Shown: positions 25,206 through 35,801, numbered from the stretch's first letter. The stretch: 64,000 nt of DNA from Paramesorhizobium deserti (GCF_001558695.1 NZ_LNTU01000001.1:186001-250000), one strand, 5' to 3'. Numbers and translations: made by a program. The notes: generated by a model from the letters alone, not told the origin.

Positions 25206-26168
25206 CTAACTTCGCGGAGCCGCGGCGCGGGCGAGCCGGTCGTTGATCGCCTCGCCCAGCCCGTCATGCGGGATCGGCTCGACGGCAATCGTCGCCGCGC
25301 CTGTCTGGTCAAGCTTCTTCATATAATCGAAAAGATGCACCGCCGCCTCGCGCAAATTCCCCGTTTCGCTCAGGTTGAGCGTGCGCGCGGCATTTTCCGC
25401 CCCCTTCGCCCGCGAGGGCCCGAAAGCAAGCAGCGCCTCGCCGGGCGCGAGCTCGCGCGCATTAAGCCGCATGCCCGCCCGTGGCGCATAGTGGGAGGCG
25501 AGCATGCCGGGCGCCTCAATCGCGGCGCGCTGGTCGGCGCGCTTGAGCCGCTTCCCGGTCAGCGCCTCGATCTCCTCCGCCGGCAGACCGCCGGGACGGA
25601 GCAGCGATATGGCGTCGCCCTCGACCTTGATAATGGTCGATTCCAGCCCGACCGGGCACGGCCCGGCATCGAGGATCAGGTCCACCTTGCCGCCCAGATC
25701 CTCGGCCACGGCCTCGGCCGTCGTCGCGCTGATGCGGCCTGACGTGTTGGCGCTGGGGGCGGCGAGCGGCCGATCGAGCGTGGCGATCACCTCCGCCGCG
25801 GGCCCGCGCGGCATGCGCAGGGCGAGCGTGGAGAGCCCCGCCGTCACCAGCGGATGGACCTCGGCACTGCTTTTAAGAGGCAGCACCAGCGTCAGCGGCC
25901 CCGGCCAGAAAGCATCGATCAGGCGACGCGAGACGGGATCGATCTCGACGAAACGCTCGGCCATACCGGGGTTCGACACATGGCAGATCAGCGGGTTGAA
26001 ACGCGGGCGGCCCTTGGCCTCGAAGATGCGCGCCACGGCCAAGCCATTGGTGGCGTCGGCGGCAAGCCCATAGACGGTCTCGGTGGGGATGGCGACGAGC
26101 CCGCCCTCGCCCAGGACTTTGGCCGCGCGGGCGACCGCCTCGTCATCTATGCCTATTATGTCGGTCAA
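25206..26168 (-). CDS. tsaC: L-threonylcarbamoyladenylate synthase (Sua5 type)
   Basis: The 320-residue Sua5-type enzyme makes threonylcarbamoyl-AMP for the t6A modification of ANN-decoding tRNAs. The YrdC domain (about residues 8-200) has GGLVAIPTETVYGLAADAT, KGRPRFNPL and SANTSGRIS, plus the Lys/Arg ATP site in KGRP. A C-terminal Sua5 extension (about 220-320) begins around APGMLASHYAP, the linker motif of the long form. The start MTDIIGIDDEAV fits. It probably has its own promoter in the gap shared with the divergent 26317 gene. Confidence 0.93.
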   Translation of the reverse strand: MTDIIGIDDEAVARAAKVLGEGGLVAIPTETVYGLAADATNGLAVARIFEAKGRPRFNPLICHVSNPGMAERFVEIDPVSRRLIDAFWPGPLTLVLPLKSSAEVHPLVTAGLSTLALRMPRGPAAEVIATLDRPLAAPSANTSGRISATTAEAVAEDLGGKVDLILDAGPCPVGLESTIIKVEGDAISLLRPGGLPAEEIEALTGKRLKRADQRAAIEAPGMLASHYAPRAGMRLNARELAPGEALLAFGPSRAKGAENAARTLNLSETGNLREAAVHLFDYMKKLDQTGAATIAVEPIPHDGLGEAINDRLARAAAPRS

Positions 26169-26316
26169 ATCCGTTCTCCTGCCGGCACTTGCCTACACAA
26201 GCGCTCCAAACGGCGCAAGCCGATCGTCGGGATCGTTAAAATTCTAGGGATCGCGGAGATGGGATCGCAAGGTCCGGGTGCTAGGACTGCCGTGCTTATT
26301 ATGCGGGGGGTGAATA

Positions 26317-26691
26317 ATGTTATCTCGATTCATCGCGATATCGCTGCTGGCGACGGTATCAGTGACGGTGGCCTATGCCGGCTCGATCGAAACGCCGGCT
26401 GCGCCGGAGCATATCCGCTCCATCGATTATGTCGGCTACGACGGCATCGACGCCGCGGGCAATCCGATCTGTAACGCTTGCGAGGCAGAGAAGGCCGCAA
26501 AGGCGGCGAAGATGGCAGCGCTCGAAGCGCGGCGCAAGCGGGCGCGGGACTATATGGCCCGCATGCAGGGCCAGGAGCCGGCGAGCGCAGTGGGTGGGGC
26601 ACCGGCGGATGTGGTCAAGGTCGATACGATGCCGGTTGGGGCACTGCCGGATGAGGCGCTGGAAAAGATGGAATTGCGGGCGGGGCAGTAG
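26317..26691 (+). CDS. Small secreted protein of unknown function
   Basis: I do not recognise the family. The 124-residue product starts with a Sec signal peptide (MLSRFIAISLLATVSVTVAYAG, cleavage after AYA). The mature part has a two-cysteine motif CNAC near residue 52, followed by a highly charged Ala/Lys/Arg helix (EKAAKAAKMAALEARRKRARD) that may form a coiled coil, and an acidic tail. A purine-rich ribosome site (GGGGGTGA) lies just before the ATG. The CxxC could bind a metal or form a disulphide. Divergent from tsaC. Confidence 0.7.
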   Translation: MLSRFIAISLLATVSVTVAYAGSIETPAAPEHIRSIDYVGYDGIDAAGNPICNACEAEKAAKAAKMAALEARRKRARDYMARMQGQEPASAVGGAPADVVKVDTMPVGALPDEALEKMELRAGQ

Positions 26692-26726
26692 CGCGCTGAC
26701 ACTCTCTTGACGTCGGTGCAATACTC

Positions 26727-26983
26727 CCTCTCTTGAATTTTCTACGACTTAGCCTGCACTCGCTTTGCTCGCTCCAGCTAAGATCGTGAAAATCCTTTCT
26801 CCCCCGCAAGGGGAGAGATACCGCTGCATCCGCACCCTGCCAATCGCCAATGTCTGCAATTCGCCGAAGCGTCGATGCCCACCCCTTATCTCCCCCTTGC
26901 GGGGGAGAAAGCGATCTCAACATCTTAAGTCGGAACGCAGTGAAACGGAGTGCAGGCTTAAGTGTTAGAAATCGCAAGAGAGG
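26727..26983. mobile_element. MITE-like element, CCTCTCTTG/CAAGAGAGG termini, with nested palindrome
   Basis: A 257-bp element with inverted ends of about 50 bp: left CCTCTCTTGAATTTTCTA then TTAGCCTGCACTCGC, right GGAGTGCAGGCTTAAGTGTT then AATCGCAAGAGAGG. The same ends occur at 11811-12047. Inside is a palindrome of the CTCCCCC/GGGGGAG family (about 26798-26822 and 26883-26912), different from the inner palindrome of the other copy. It fills the gap 26692-27002. No transposase. Confidence 0.8.
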
Positions 26984-27002
26984 GGGCTATTAAGCGCAAC
27001 GT

Positions 27003-29210
27003 TCACCCCGCGATCTTCGAAAAATCCGCGACCTTATCCGTTGTCTCGCGGATGCGCGCCAGAAGCGCCAGGCGATTGGCTCTTATCGATTCATCCTCGT
27101 CATTTACGAGGACTTTTTCAAAAAATGCATCAACCGGCTGGCGCAGCTTGGCGAGCGCGAGCATGGCGCCGGAAAAGTCTTCCTTTTGAATCGCTTCGGC
27201 GGCGTCCTTCTCAGCCTGATTCACCGCCACGAAAAGCGCCTTCTCCTCCTCTTCGCGGAAGAGCGCGGGATCGACGGTAGCCGCCACCCGCGTGCCCTTC
27301 TTCTCCTCGGCGGCGAGGATATTGGCGGCGCGCTTGGTGCCGGCCAGAAGGTTCTGCCCGTCCTCGGTGTTGATGAAATAGATCAGCGCTTCGACGCGGC
27401 GGGCGATGAGCAGGAGATTGTCGGCGTCGGGCGTGAGGACTGCATCGATGGCGTCATAGCGCGCGCCCTGATCGCGGAGATAGACCTTTAGGCGGTCGTG
27501 GAAGAAGGAGAGAAGGTCTTTAATAATCTCAGGGCGAGTGAACAGAATCCACGCCTGCACGTCCTTGTCTTTTGGGCAGACTCGCTCTGATGGATAAAGT
27601 TCGCTGGCAAGGTTCAAAATTTTTAGAAGATCGAGACGAAGATCATTTTCGAGAATCAAACGGATTATGCCCAGCGCTGCACGACGGAGCGCATAAGGGT
27701 CCTTCGAGCCCGTTGGCTTTTCGTCAATCAACCAGAAACCCATGAGCGTGTCGAGCTTGTCGGCGAGCGCGACGGCGATTGACACGGGATCAGTCGGTAC
27801 GCGATCACTTGGGCCGAGCGGCTTGTAATGTTCCTCGATCGCGGCGGCGACAGATTCATCCTCGCCCTGCAACAGCGCGTACTTCCGGCCCATGCCGCCC
27901 TGCAATTCGGGGAACTCGCCCACCACTTCGGTCGTGAGATCAGCCTTGGCAAGAACCGCCGCGCGGTCGGCCAGCTCCGGATCGACGCCGACGAGCGGCG
28001 CGATCTCGCGCGCGAGGCGCCGGATACGCTCGACGCGCTCGCCCTGCGTGCCGAGCTTGGCATGGAAGGTGACATCAAGCGCATCGAGACGCGCCATGCG
28101 CTGGTCGAGCGGTTTTTTCAGATCAAGGCCGAATTTCTCGGCCGAGGTCTTCAGCTTGTCGACATCGGGCAGATCGGCCTGATCAGTTTTCCAGAAATAG
28201 AACGCATCGGAAAGGCGGGCGCGCACCACTTTGCCGTTGCCATAGGCGATCTCCTTGCCGCCGTCCTTCGCCTCGATATTGGAGATGAGGATGAAGCGGT
28301 TGGAGAGCGCTTCGCTTTCGCCCTGCTTGCGCGTGACGAAGCATTTCTGGTTGGCGCGGATGGTCAGGCGGATGACTTCCGGCGGGATCGCAAGGAACTC
28401 CTGCTCGAATTCGCCCATCAGCACCACCGGCCATTCGACAAGGCCGGAAACTTCCTCCAGCAGTCCCTCATCCTCGACCAGCTCAAGGCCGGAGGCAAAG
28501 GCGAGGTTGCGGGCGTCGTCGAGGATCATCTCCTTGCGGCGGTCGGCATCGAGCACGACCTTCGCCTTTTCCAGCTTGGCGACATAATCCTCGAAGCGGC
28601 GCACGGTGATCGGCTCGCCGTCGCTCATGAAGCGGTGGCCGTAGGTGACATTGCCGGAGCGGATGCCGTCGACCGCGAAATCGACCACCACCGGCTCCTC
28701 GGTCTCGGGGCCGAAGGTGCAGAGGATCGATTGCAGCGGGCGCACCCAGCGCAACGAGCCTGATTTGGCCGAGGCCGCGCCCCAGCGCATCGATTTCGGC
28801 CAAGGGAAATCGCGGATCACCCGCGGCATCAGCTCGGCGATGATCTCTTCCGCCGCGCGGCCCGGCTTGACAATATGGGCGACGTAGAAATCGCCCTTCT
28901 TCGGGTCGGTATGGACATGGGCCTCAGAGATATCGCTGAGGCCGGCGGAGCGCAGGAAGCCCTGGATCGCCTGTTCCGGCGCCTTGGTGCTGGGGCCCTT
29001 GCGCTCCTCGTGCACATCCTTCGAGCGGATGGTAAGGCCGCGGATATCGAGCGTCAGCCGGCGCGGCGTCCAGTATTCGCGCGCCGCCTCATAGGTCAGC
29101 CCCGCCTCGACCAGGCCGTCGGTGACGAGCTTCTTGAGATCACCCGCCGCTTTTCTTTGCATACGCGCGGGGATTTCCTCGGAGCGAAGTTCGAGAAGAA
29201 GGTCGGGCAT
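27003..29210 (-). CDS. glyS: Glycine-tRNA ligase beta subunit
   Basis: The 735-residue beta subunit of the tetrameric (alpha2beta2) glycyl-tRNA synthetase binds tRNA. It starts [21 protein letters not shown], the conserved N-terminus; the frame remains open 13 codons upstream into glyQ. Later markers are [50 protein letters not shown] and the anticodon-binding C-terminal region [22 protein letters not shown]. The length is normal. One base separates it from glyQ, so the two are translated together. Confidence 0.97.
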   Translation of the reverse strand: MPDLLLELRSEEIPARMQRKAAGDLKKLVTDGLVEAGLTYEAAREYWTPRRLTLDIRGLTIRSKDVHEERKGPSTKAPEQAIQGFLRSAGLSDISEAHVHTDPKKGDFYVAHIVKPGRAAEEIIAELMPRVIRDFPWPKSMRWGAASAKSGSLRWVRPLQSILCTFGPETEEPVVVDFAVDGIRSGNVTYGHRFMSDGEPITVRRFEDYVAKLEKAKVVLDADRRKEMILDDARNLAFASGLELVEDEGLLEEVSGLVEWPVVLMGEFEQEFLAIPPEVIRLTIRANQKCFVTRKQGESEALSNRFILISNIEAKDGGKEIAYGNGKVVRARLSDAFYFWKTDQADLPDVDKLKTSAEKFGLDLKKPLDQRMARLDALDVTFHAKLGTQGERVERIRRLAREIAPLVGVDPELADRAAVLAKADLTTEVVGEFPELQGGMGRKYALLQGEDESVAAAIEEHYKPLGPSDRVPTDPVSIAVALADKLDTLMGFWLIDEKPTGSKDPYALRRAALGIIRLILENDLRLDLLKILNLASELYPSERVCPKDKDVQAWILFTRPEIIKDLLSFFHDRLKVYLRDQGARYDAIDAVLTPDADNLLLIARRVEALIYFINTEDGQNLLAGTKRAANILAAEEKKGTRVAATVDPALFREEEEKALFVAVNQAEKDAAEAIQKEDFSGAMLALAKLRQPVDAFFEKVLVNDEDESIRANRLALLARIRETTDKVADFSKIAG

Positions 29211-29211
29211 G

Positions 29212-30162
29212 TTACGCAGCCTCGTTCTTATAGTTGAAGCCGCCCGCATCGGTCAGCAGGAAGGCCTCGCCGCATTGCCGGGCGAGATTGCGCACGCGCA
29301 GGATATAGCTCTGGCGCTCGGTGACGGAGATGACGCCGCGGGCGTCCATCAGGTTGAAGACGTGAGACGCCTTGATGCACTGGTCATAGGCCGGGAAAAC
29401 GGATTTGTGCAGCGAATTCTCGCCGGTACGGCCGGCTTCCAGAATGGCCGCGCATTCGCGCTCGGCATCGATGAAGTGCTGGTGCAGCACGTCCGTGTTG
29501 GCCATCTCGAAATTATAGCGGGAATATTCCTGCTCGGCCTGCAGGAAGACCTCGCCATAGGTGACCTTCTCGTCGCCTTCGAGGCCATTGAAGTTGAGGT
29601 CGTAGACATTGTCGACGCCCTGCACATACATGGCGAGGCGCTCCAGGCCATAGGTCAGCTCGCCCGAAACCGGCGCGCATTCGATGCCGCAGACCTGCTG
29701 AAAGTAAGTGAACTGCGAGACTTCCATGCCGTCGCACCAGCATTCCCAACCGAGGCCCCAGGCGCCCAGCGTCGGGCTTTCCCAGTCGTCCTCGACGAAG
29801 CGGATGTCGTGCAGCAGCGGATCGAGGCCGATGGCCTTGAGCGAGCCGAGATAAAGCTCCTGAAGGTTCGGCGGGGATGGCTTTATGATCACCTGATACT
29901 GGTAATAATGCTGCAGCCGATTGGGGTTTTCACCGTAGCGGCCATCCTTCGGGCGGCGCGACGGCTGGACATAGGCCGCCTTCCAAGGCTTCGGCCCCAG
30001 CGAGCGCAGCGTCGTCGCGGGGTGGAAGGTGCCGGCGCCCACTTCCATGTCGTAAGGCTGCAGGATGACGCAACCGTGCTCGGCCCAATAATGATGGAGC
30101 GTCAGGATCAGCCCCTGGAAGGAGCGGGTCGGATGCATATGGTCGGGCAGCTTGACGGACAC
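29212..30162 (-). CDS. glyQ: Glycine-tRNA ligase alpha subunit
   Basis: The 316-residue alpha subunit carries the class II aminoacylation site. Markers are [59 protein letters not shown] and [24 protein letters not shown]. The length is typical. It is the first gene of the glyQ-glyS pair, with one base between the genes. Confidence 0.98.
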   Translation of the reverse strand: MSVKLPDHMHPTRSFQGLILTLHHYWAEHGCVILQPYDMEVGAGTFHPATTLRSLGPKPWKAAYVQPSRRPKDGRYGENPNRLQHYYQYQVIIKPSPPNLQELYLGSLKAIGLDPLLHDIRFVEDDWESPTLGAWGLGWECWCDGMEVSQFTYFQQVCGIECAPVSGELTYGLERLAMYVQGVDNVYDLNFNGLEGDEKVTYGEVFLQAEQEYSRYNFEMANTDVLHQHFIDAERECAAILEAGRTGENSLHKSVFPAYDQCIKASHVFNLMDARGVISVTERQSYILRVRNLARQCGEAFLLTDAGGFNYKNEAA

Positions 30163-30247
30163 GGGGAGGCCTCGTGGAAATTCAGGATGGCCACGTCCTA
30201 GTTTGTCAGCCCCGCAGGGTCAAGCATCATGGGGCCGGTGCGCTTCA

Positions 30248-30287
30248 TCTCACCCCCCTCTGTCCTGCCGGACAGAGGGGGGTGAGA
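30248..30287 (-). terminator. Perfect 18-bp hairpin between the TPR gene and glyQ
   Basis: Left arm 30248-30265 (TCTCACCCCCCTCTGTCC) and right arm 30270-30287 are perfect complements around TGCC. It lies about 30 bp past the stop of the TPR gene. No T tract follows, so termination would be weak; it is also a collapsed copy of the CCCCTCTGTCC repeat family. Confidence 0.6.
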
Positions 30288-30315
30288 ATATGCGCGCCTA
30301 CGCCCGTCTCCCGTC

Positions 30316-32064
30316 CTACTCCGCCGCCGCCTTGCGCGGATCGGCATCCGCCGGCAGGCCTTTCTTCAGCTTTTCTTCGATCTTCACCAGTTCTTCCGGC
30401 TCGGGCTTCGAGGCGACCGCATGGTTCCACTGGAAGGTCGCTTCCAGCTTGCGGCCGGCGCGCCAGTAGGCATCGCCGAGATGGTCGTTGATGGTGGCAT
30501 CCTCTGGGCGCAGCTTCACCGCCTTTTCCAGTTCGGTGACCGCCTCGTCGTAGCGGCCGAGGCGATAATAGGCCCAGCCCAGCGAATCGACGATATAGCC
30601 GTCCTGCGGGCGCAGCTCGACCGCCTTGCGGATCATATCGAGCGCCTCGTCCAGATTGGTGTTCATGTCCACCCAGGAATAGCCGAGATAGTTCAGCACC
30701 TGCGGCTGGTCGGGATAAAGCTTGAGCGCCTCGCGGAAATTCGGCTCCGCCTTGTCCCATTCCTTCACCCGCTCATAGGCGATGCCGCGCTGGTAGAAGA
30801 TCGCCCAGTCGTCGCGGGTCGGCGTGCCGATCTCCTTGACCGCTGCATCATAGGTTTCGGCGGCGTTGCGGAAATCCTTCTTCTGGGCGTAGACGCCGCC
30901 CAGCGCCAGATAGGAGCGGATATCCTTCCTGTCCTTACCAAGCAGCGTCTTGAGATGCTTGATCGACTCATCGGTCTTGCCGGTTTCCGCCAGGTTGAGG
31001 CCAAGCTGCATTTCCGCATCACGCCGGTAGACCGAATCCTTGGGCACGCGGCCGTAATATTCAATCGCCTTTTCCGGCTGCTGCAGCTTGGCGGCGATAT
31101 CGCCGAGCTGGAACAGCGTGGCGTCGTGACCGGGGCGGAGCGGCAGCGACATCTGCAGGTAGAGCTTGGCGAAAGCCTCGGCGCCGCCGCGATTGATCGC
31201 CGTGCCAAGCGTATAGAGCACTTCCGCCGCGCCCTGCTGCGGCGTGGAAACCAGCGGCTTCAGCTTTTCGCCCTTGTCGAGCTTCTCACGCACCTCGCGC
31301 AGGGCAAGCCTGCCCGAGAGCTGCTCGGCCGCCTGATCGAGCAGCTCGATCGCGCCCTGCCTGTCTCCATTGCGCGCCTTGAAGGCGGCATAGGCCTCGA
31401 CGATGCGCTCATAGGTATCAGGAGCCGCACCGCCGCCGGAGCGGTCGTCGATCGCCTGCTGATAGAAGTCGCTGGCGACCTCCTTCTCACCCGCCATATC
31501 CGCGATGAGGGCGGCGTTATAAGTCTTGAACAGATTGTACCATTCAGGCCCCTCGAGCTTTTCCAGCGCGTCGAAGGCATCCTTGGTCTTGCCCTCGCCG
31601 GCGATCGCCCAGGCCCTCATCAGCCCCGTGGACAGGCGGTCCATGTCCGATTGCAGCGAAAGCATCAGAAGCGGCCCGGCCTTGCGGTATTGCTTTCTGG
31701 AAATGGCGTCGATGGCGAGCGCCACGCGCGAGAAACGCTCGATCTCCGGCACGTTCTTCAGCTCTTCGGCCAGCGGCAGCGCATCCCTAAATTTGCCATC
31801 GGTCAGAAGCGCGATGAGCAGGTTCTGCTTCATCGGCTGGTTGGAGGGATCAAAGGCCAGAGCCTGACGGTAATAGGCGACGGCGGTATTGAGATCATTG
31901 TCGCCTTCGGCGACGCGCCCGGCGAGATAGGCCCCGGCGAAGGATCCCGTGCGGATCGGGTTGTCGCTGGTCTTGGCGAGCACGGTAGGCACTGGCAGCG
32001 CGACACCGGCCACCGCGGCAAGAAGCAATCCGTAAAGAGAAGCGTAGATCGGGCTGCGCCGCAT
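30316..32064 (-). CDS. Large TPR-repeat protein, exported
   Basis: The 582-residue protein has a signal-like N-terminus (MRRSPIYASLYGLLLAAVAGVALPVPTVLA) and at least eight TPR units. The clearest are AVAYYRQALAFDPSNQP (near 62), AIEYYGRVPKDS (near 324), ESIKHLKTLL, NAAETYDAAV, AEPNFREALKLYPDQPQVLNYLGYSW (near 432), ALDMIRKAVELRPQDGYIVDSLGWAY and AVTELEKAVKLRPEDATINDHLGDAYWR. It is probably periplasmic or outer-membrane-associated as a scaffold; partners are unknown. Homologues of this size next to the polyprenyl synthase gene are common in Rhizobiales, from general knowledge. Confidence 0.88.
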   Translation of the reverse strand: MRRSPIYASLYGLLLAAVAGVALPVPTVLAKTSDNPIRTGSFAGAYLAGRVAEGDNDLNTAVAYYRQALAFDPSNQPMKQNLLIALLTDGKFRDALPLAEELKNVPEIERFSRVALAIDAISRKQYRKAGPLLMLSLQSDMDRLSTGLMRAWAIAGEGKTKDAFDALEKLEGPEWYNLFKTYNAALIADMAGEKEVASDFYQQAIDDRSGGGAAPDTYERIVEAYAAFKARNGDRQGAIELLDQAAEQLSGRLALREVREKLDKGEKLKPLVSTPQQGAAEVLYTLGTAINRGGAEAFAKLYLQMSLPLRPGHDATLFQLGDIAAKLQQPEKAIEYYGRVPKDSVYRRDAEMQLGLNLAETGKTDESIKHLKTLLGKDRKDIRSYLALGGVYAQKKDFRNAAETYDAAVKEIGTPTRDDWAIFYQRGIAYERVKEWDKAEPNFREALKLYPDQPQVLNYLGYSWVDMNTNLDEALDMIRKAVELRPQDGYIVDSLGWAYYRLGRYDEAVTELEKAVKLRPEDATINDHLGDAYWRAGRKLEATFQWNHAVASKPEPEELVKIEEKLKKGLPADADPRKAAAE

Positions 32065-32212
32065 TCGCTATTCCTTTTTCATCATTCGAGCGCGCCTGCG
32101 CGTGGGACAGGCAATCAAAGCAAAGAGGCACCGCAAGGATGGCCTTTTTGCGAACAGGACGCAAGAAAAGCCGCTTTCACTGAAGTAAATCGCCCTCGAC
32201 GGTGAAGCCGGA

Positions 32213-33235
32213 TCAATTCACCCGGCTGATGCAGAAATCGATCACGTCGATGAGCGCGTCCTTTTCCGGCGTGGCGGCCAAGGGGGCCAGCGCATCCCTG
32301 GCGATTTCGCCGAAATGGCGGGCGCGCTGCACCGTATCGGCGATGGCGCCGTAACGGGTCATCAGGCCGATCGCCTTTTCAAGCGCGGAATCGTCGTTGG
32401 CGCCCTCCTCGATCGACTTCTTCCAGAAGGTGCGCTCCTCCGCCGTACCCCTGCGGTAGCTCAAGAGCAGCGGCATGGTGATCTTGCCCTCGCGGAAGTC
32501 GTCACCGACATTCTTGCCGAGGTCACGCGCGCTGCCGCCATAATCGAGCGCGTCGTCGACGAGCTGGAAAGCGAGGCCGAGATTGAGGCCGTAGGAGCGC
32601 AGCGCCACCCGATCGGCGCGCGAGGCGCCGGCGATGATCGGCCCCACCTCGGCGGCGGCGGAGAAAAGCGCGGCGGTCTTGGCCTTGATGACCGCCAGAT
32701 ACTCATCCTCCGTCGTCTCCATGTTCTTGGCCGCGGCAAGCTGCATCACCTCGCCCTCGGCGATGATGGAGGCGGAGGTCGCCAGCACGTCGAGCGCTTC
32801 GAGCGAGCCGACATCGACCATCATCTTGAAGGCCTGACCGAGGAGGAAATCGCCGACGAGCACGCTCGCCTGATTGCCCCAAATGGTGCGCGCAGTGCTT
32901 TTGCCGCGCCTGAGATCGCTTTCATCCACCACATCGTCGTGAAGCAGGGTGGCGGTGTGCATAAACTCGACCGAGGTGGCGAGCTTGACATGCCCGTCGC
33001 CTTCGTAGCCGCACATGCGCGCACTGGCCAGCGTCAGCATCGGGCGCAGGCGCTTGCCGCCGGAGGAGATCAGATGGTTCGCCACTTCCGGTATCATCTC
33101 GACGTCCGATCCCGCCTTCGACAGGATCAGCTCGTTGACCCGGCCCATGTCGGCCTTCGTCAGATCGACCAGCGGCTGGATCGATCCTTCATGTTTTTTC
33201 TTCTCGTCGAGGCTGAGAACTACACCCAATGCCAT
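32213..33235 (-). CDS. ispB: Long-chain polyprenyl diphosphate synthase
   Basis: The 340-residue trans-prenyltransferase makes the ubiquinone side-chain precursor. The first Asp-rich motif LLHDDVVDESDLRRG lies near residue 95 and the second, FQLVDDALDYGG, near 220; GGKRLRPMLTLA and the lysine GNQASVLVGDFLLGQAF fit. The residues before the first motif (FMHTATL) are small, consistent with a long product (octa- to decaprenyl), but length cannot be fixed. GAGGAG lies five bases upstream of the ATG at 33235; the open frame reaching 33331 is rejected. ubiA at 14.4 kb would use the product. Confidence 0.93.
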   Translation of the reverse strand: MALGVVLSLDEKKKHEGSIQPLVDLTKADMGRVNELILSKAGSDVEMIPEVANHLISSGGKRLRPMLTLASARMCGYEGDGHVKLATSVEFMHTATLLHDDVVDESDLRRGKSTARTIWGNQASVLVGDFLLGQAFKMMVDVGSLEALDVLATSASIIAEGEVMQLAAAKNMETTEDEYLAVIKAKTAALFSAAAEVGPIIAGASRADRVALRSYGLNLGLAFQLVDDALDYGGSARDLGKNVGDDFREGKITMPLLLSYRRGTAEERTFWKKSIEEGANDDSALEKAIGLMTRYGAIADTVQRARHFGEIARDALAPLAATPEKDALIDVIDFCISRVN

Positions 33236-33449
33236 TACTCCTCGGAACGCAGCGCCCGCCCGGACGCCAAATGACGTTCCATCCCTTTGAATTCGCGCAA
33301 GATAAGCATTAACGCTTGTCGTGCGCCACATTATTGAAGCAGACCTTCATGCTCAAGGCGCAAAATGTCCATAAACGACGGCCGGCGAACACGCCATGCT
33401 CACAATTCCGACATGGCGCAGTTGTCAACGCCCGCGCAAACTGCATTCT

Positions 33450-33683
33450 ATGCATATGATCGAACTCATGCGAACCAACGACCTTGTGCTGATTTCCTTT
33501 GCGGAAGCGCTTCTGGCAGAGGCGGGTATCGGCTATTTCGTCGCCGATTCGAATATGAGCATCATCGAGGGGTCGCTCGGCGTGCTGCCGCGCCGCCTGA
33601 TGGTGGATGCGGCAGAGGCAAAGCGTGCCCGCCAGCTTCTTATCGACGCCGGGATCGAGCACGAATTGCGGCCGCAGGTTTAA
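33450..33683 (+). CDS. DUF2007 family protein
   Basis: The 77-residue protein has the DUF2007 pattern: MIELMRTNDLVLISFAEALLAEAGIGYFVADSNMS, then GVLPRRLMVDAAEAKRARQLLIDAGI. It is likely a small ferredoxin-like signal-transducing PII-like fold; function unknown. The start may be the ATG at 33450 or the one at 33456 giving MIELMRTND; the ribosome site is weak for both. Its stop is followed after one base by the ATG of the methyltransferase gene, so the two are probably coupled. Confidence 0.85.
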   Translation: MHMIELMRTNDLVLISFAEALLAEAGIGYFVADSNMSIIEGSLGVLPRRLMVDAAEAKRARQLLIDAGIEHELRPQV

Positions 33684-33684
33684 T

Positions 33685-34485
33685 ATGAGCGCCCTGCCCC
33701 AGCGAAACGGTCCCTCACCGGACGATACGGCGGAGACCCTGGATGTCTTTCACCGGGGCGCCTTCCATCTCGTGCAACCGGCGCTGAAGGGGCATCGGGC
33801 GGGCGTCGACGCCATGATCCTGGCAAGCGCGGTGTCCGACGGATTTTCCGGAAAGCTCGTCGATCTCGGCGCGGGCGCGGGCGCGGCAGGGCTTGCGGTG
33901 GCGGCGCGATGTCCTTGCGCGCATGTGACGCTGGTGGAGCGCTCCGCCTTCATGGCAGAATTTGCCCGCAAGACGCTTGCGCATCCCCTGAACGCGGATA
34001 TTGCGCAGCGCGCGACGCTCGTCGAGGCTGATGTGACGCTGGCCGGGCGGGCGCGCGGCGCCGCCGGCCTTCCCGACAACGCTTTCGATTTCGCGATCAT
34101 GAACCCGCCCTTCAACGCGGAGGCCGATCGCCGCACGCCGGATGCGCTGAAGGCCGAGGCGCATGTCATGCCGAAGGACATGTTCGAACAGTGGATCAGG
34201 ACGGCGGCTGCGATCGTGAAACCCGGCGGCGGCATAGCCATCATCGCGCGGCCCGTCTCGATCGGCGAGATGCTCGCCGCCCTTTCCGGCCGCTTCGGCG
34301 GACTGACGCTCGTTCCCGTTCAGCCGCGCCCGGACGAGGCGGCAATCCGCATCGTGATGTGCGGGTGGCGCGGCAGCCGCGCCAAAATGACGCTCGCCCC
34401 CGCCTTAGTGCTGCATGGCGGGCGTGGTAACGCGTTTACGGAGCGCGCCGACGCCATCAATAATGGCCGAAAAGGGCTTTTATAA
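33685..34485 (+). CDS. tRNA1(Val) adenine-N6 methyltransferase-like protein
   Basis: The 266-residue class I SAM methyltransferase has motif [18 protein letters not shown] (near 54) and the N6-adenine catalytic motif [14 protein letters not shown] (near 137), with [13 protein letters not shown] ahead. This combination is that of the TrmN6/YfiC group, which modifies A37 of tRNA1(Val); specificity here is inferred from the family. The start at 33685 is one base after the DUF2007 stop; the longer frame to 33607 lies inside that gene. Confidence 0.87.
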   Translation: MSALPQRNGPSPDDTAETLDVFHRGAFHLVQPALKGHRAGVDAMILASAVSDGFSGKLVDLGAGAGAAGLAVAARCPCAHVTLVERSAFMAEFARKTLAHPLNADIAQRATLVEADVTLAGRARGAAGLPDNAFDFAIMNPPFNAEADRRTPDALKAEAHVMPKDMFEQWIRTAAAIVKPGGGIAIIARPVSIGEMLAALSGRFGGLTLVPVQPRPDEAAIRIVMCGWRGSRAKMTLAPALVLHGGRGNAFTERADAINNGRKGLL

Positions 34486-34559
34486 CGGGCCAATTTTTGC
34501 GAGAAGCGGCGTACTTCAAAATCAAGTCCGCTATTTTTCCAGATTGGAACGATGAACTT

Positions 34560-35762
34560 ATGAACGATGTCCCCAGCCTGATCCGCCCGCCGTCAGTTCT
34601 GCGCCGCTTCCTGGACAGTGAGGCATCCGGCGGTATCATATTGATGTTTGCCGCCGCGCTGGCGCTGATCGTCGCAAATTCGCCCCTCGCCGAAACCTAT
34701 TTCCATGCGCTTCATATCTATATAGGCGGCCTCAGCCTCCTGCACTGGATCAATGACGGGCTGATGGTCATCTTCTTCCTGCTGGTGGGGCTGGAAATCA
34801 AACGCGAGTTCCTGGACGGACAGCTGGCGAGCTGGTCAAACCGCATGCTGCCCGGCATCGCGGCAGCCGGCGGCGTCGCGATTCCCGCGCTCATCTTCGC
34901 TTACCTGAACTTTTCCAACCCGGAGACCATCCGAGGCTGGGCGATCCCGTCGGCGACCGATATCGCCTTCGCGCTCGGCGTCATCTCGTTGCTCGGCTCA
35001 CGCGTGCCCACGAGCCTCAAGGTGTTTCTGGCGACGCTCGCCATCCTGGACGATCTCGCGGCCGTCGCCATCATCGCGGTCTTCTATACCTCCGATATCG
35101 CGATGCCCTATCTGGGCGCCGCCGCCGCGGCAACGCTGGTGCTCATCGTGCTCAACCGCATGGGCGTGATGAAGCTCCTTCCCTATCTGATCGTCGGCGC
35201 GGTTCTCTGGTATCTCGTGCTGCGCTCCGGCGTGCATGCGACGGTCGCCGGCGTCATCCTGGCGATGGCCATTCCGCTGCGCCCGGCGCCGGGCAAGCCC
35301 GACGACATGACCTCGCCGCTGCATAAGCTCGAGCATGCGCTCTCCAACTGGGTGTCGTTTCTCATCGTGCCGATCTTCGGCTTCGCCAATGCCGGCGTAT
35401 CCTTTGCCGGGGTGGATGCCACGGTCTTCAGGGACACGCTGACGCTCGGCATCGCGCTTGGCCTTTTCATCGGCAAGCAGGTGGGTGTCTTCGGCGCCGC
35501 ATGGCTTTCCATCAAGCTTCGCCTGACCGCAAAGCCGATGGGCGCGACCTGGGCCCAGATCTATGGCGTGTCGCTGCTGTGCGGCATCGGCTTTACGATG
35601 AGCCTGTTCATCGGGCTTCTGTCATTCCCGTCCGATCATATGCAGGACGAAACCAAGATCGGCGTCCTGACCGGATCGATCCTTTCTGCCGTCTTCGGCT
35701 ATCTGGTGCTGCGGTTTTGCGGAAAGCGCAAACCGGAGCAGGAAGAAGAACTGATCGGCTAA
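34560..35762 (+). CDS. nhaA: Na+/H+ antiporter NhaA
   Basis: The 400-residue antiporter exports Na+ in exchange for protons at alkaline pH. The paired aspartates sit in [18 protein letters not shown] (near 162) and the discontinuous-helix segments in [16 protein letters not shown] and [15 protein letters not shown]. About twelve membrane segments. The in-frame stretch from 34497 is not family-like; [18 protein letters not shown] is taken as the start, without a strong ribosome site. It is monocistronic, with a terminator 40 bp past the stop. I see no Na+ riboswitch in the short leader. Confidence 0.95.
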   Translation: MNDVPSLIRPPSVLRRFLDSEASGGIILMFAAALALIVANSPLAETYFHALHIYIGGLSLLHWINDGLMVIFFLLVGLEIKREFLDGQLASWSNRMLPGIAAAGGVAIPALIFAYLNFSNPETIRGWAIPSATDIAFALGVISLLGSRVPTSLKVFLATLAILDDLAAVAIIAVFYTSDIAMPYLGAAAAATLVLIVLNRMGVMKLLPYLIVGAVLWYLVLRSGVHATVAGVILAMAIPLRPAPGKPDDMTSPLHKLEHALSNWVSFLIVPIFGFANAGVSFAGVDATVFRDTLTLGIALGLFIGKQVGVFGAAWLSIKLRLTAKPMGATWAQIYGVSLLCGIGFTMSLFIGLLSFPSDHMQDETKIGVLTGSILSAVFGYLVLRFCGKRKPEQEEELIG

Positions 35763-35801
35763 AGGGAAACATCCCGCACAGATCCACGATGTCGCATGGA
35801 A

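Noticed and set aside
29000-30300. Possible tRNA or T-box-like leader before glyQ/glyS
   Set aside because: I found no tRNA fold or T-box sequence in the 153-bp region upstream of glyQ; it holds a simple hairpin repeat.
30421-32205. 594-codon plus-strand open frame
   Set aside because: Antisense to the TPR gene; repetitive shadow of the TPR codons.
34486-34559. Possible sodium riboswitch before nhaA
   Set aside because: The leader is only 74 bp and shows no conserved riboswitch structure.
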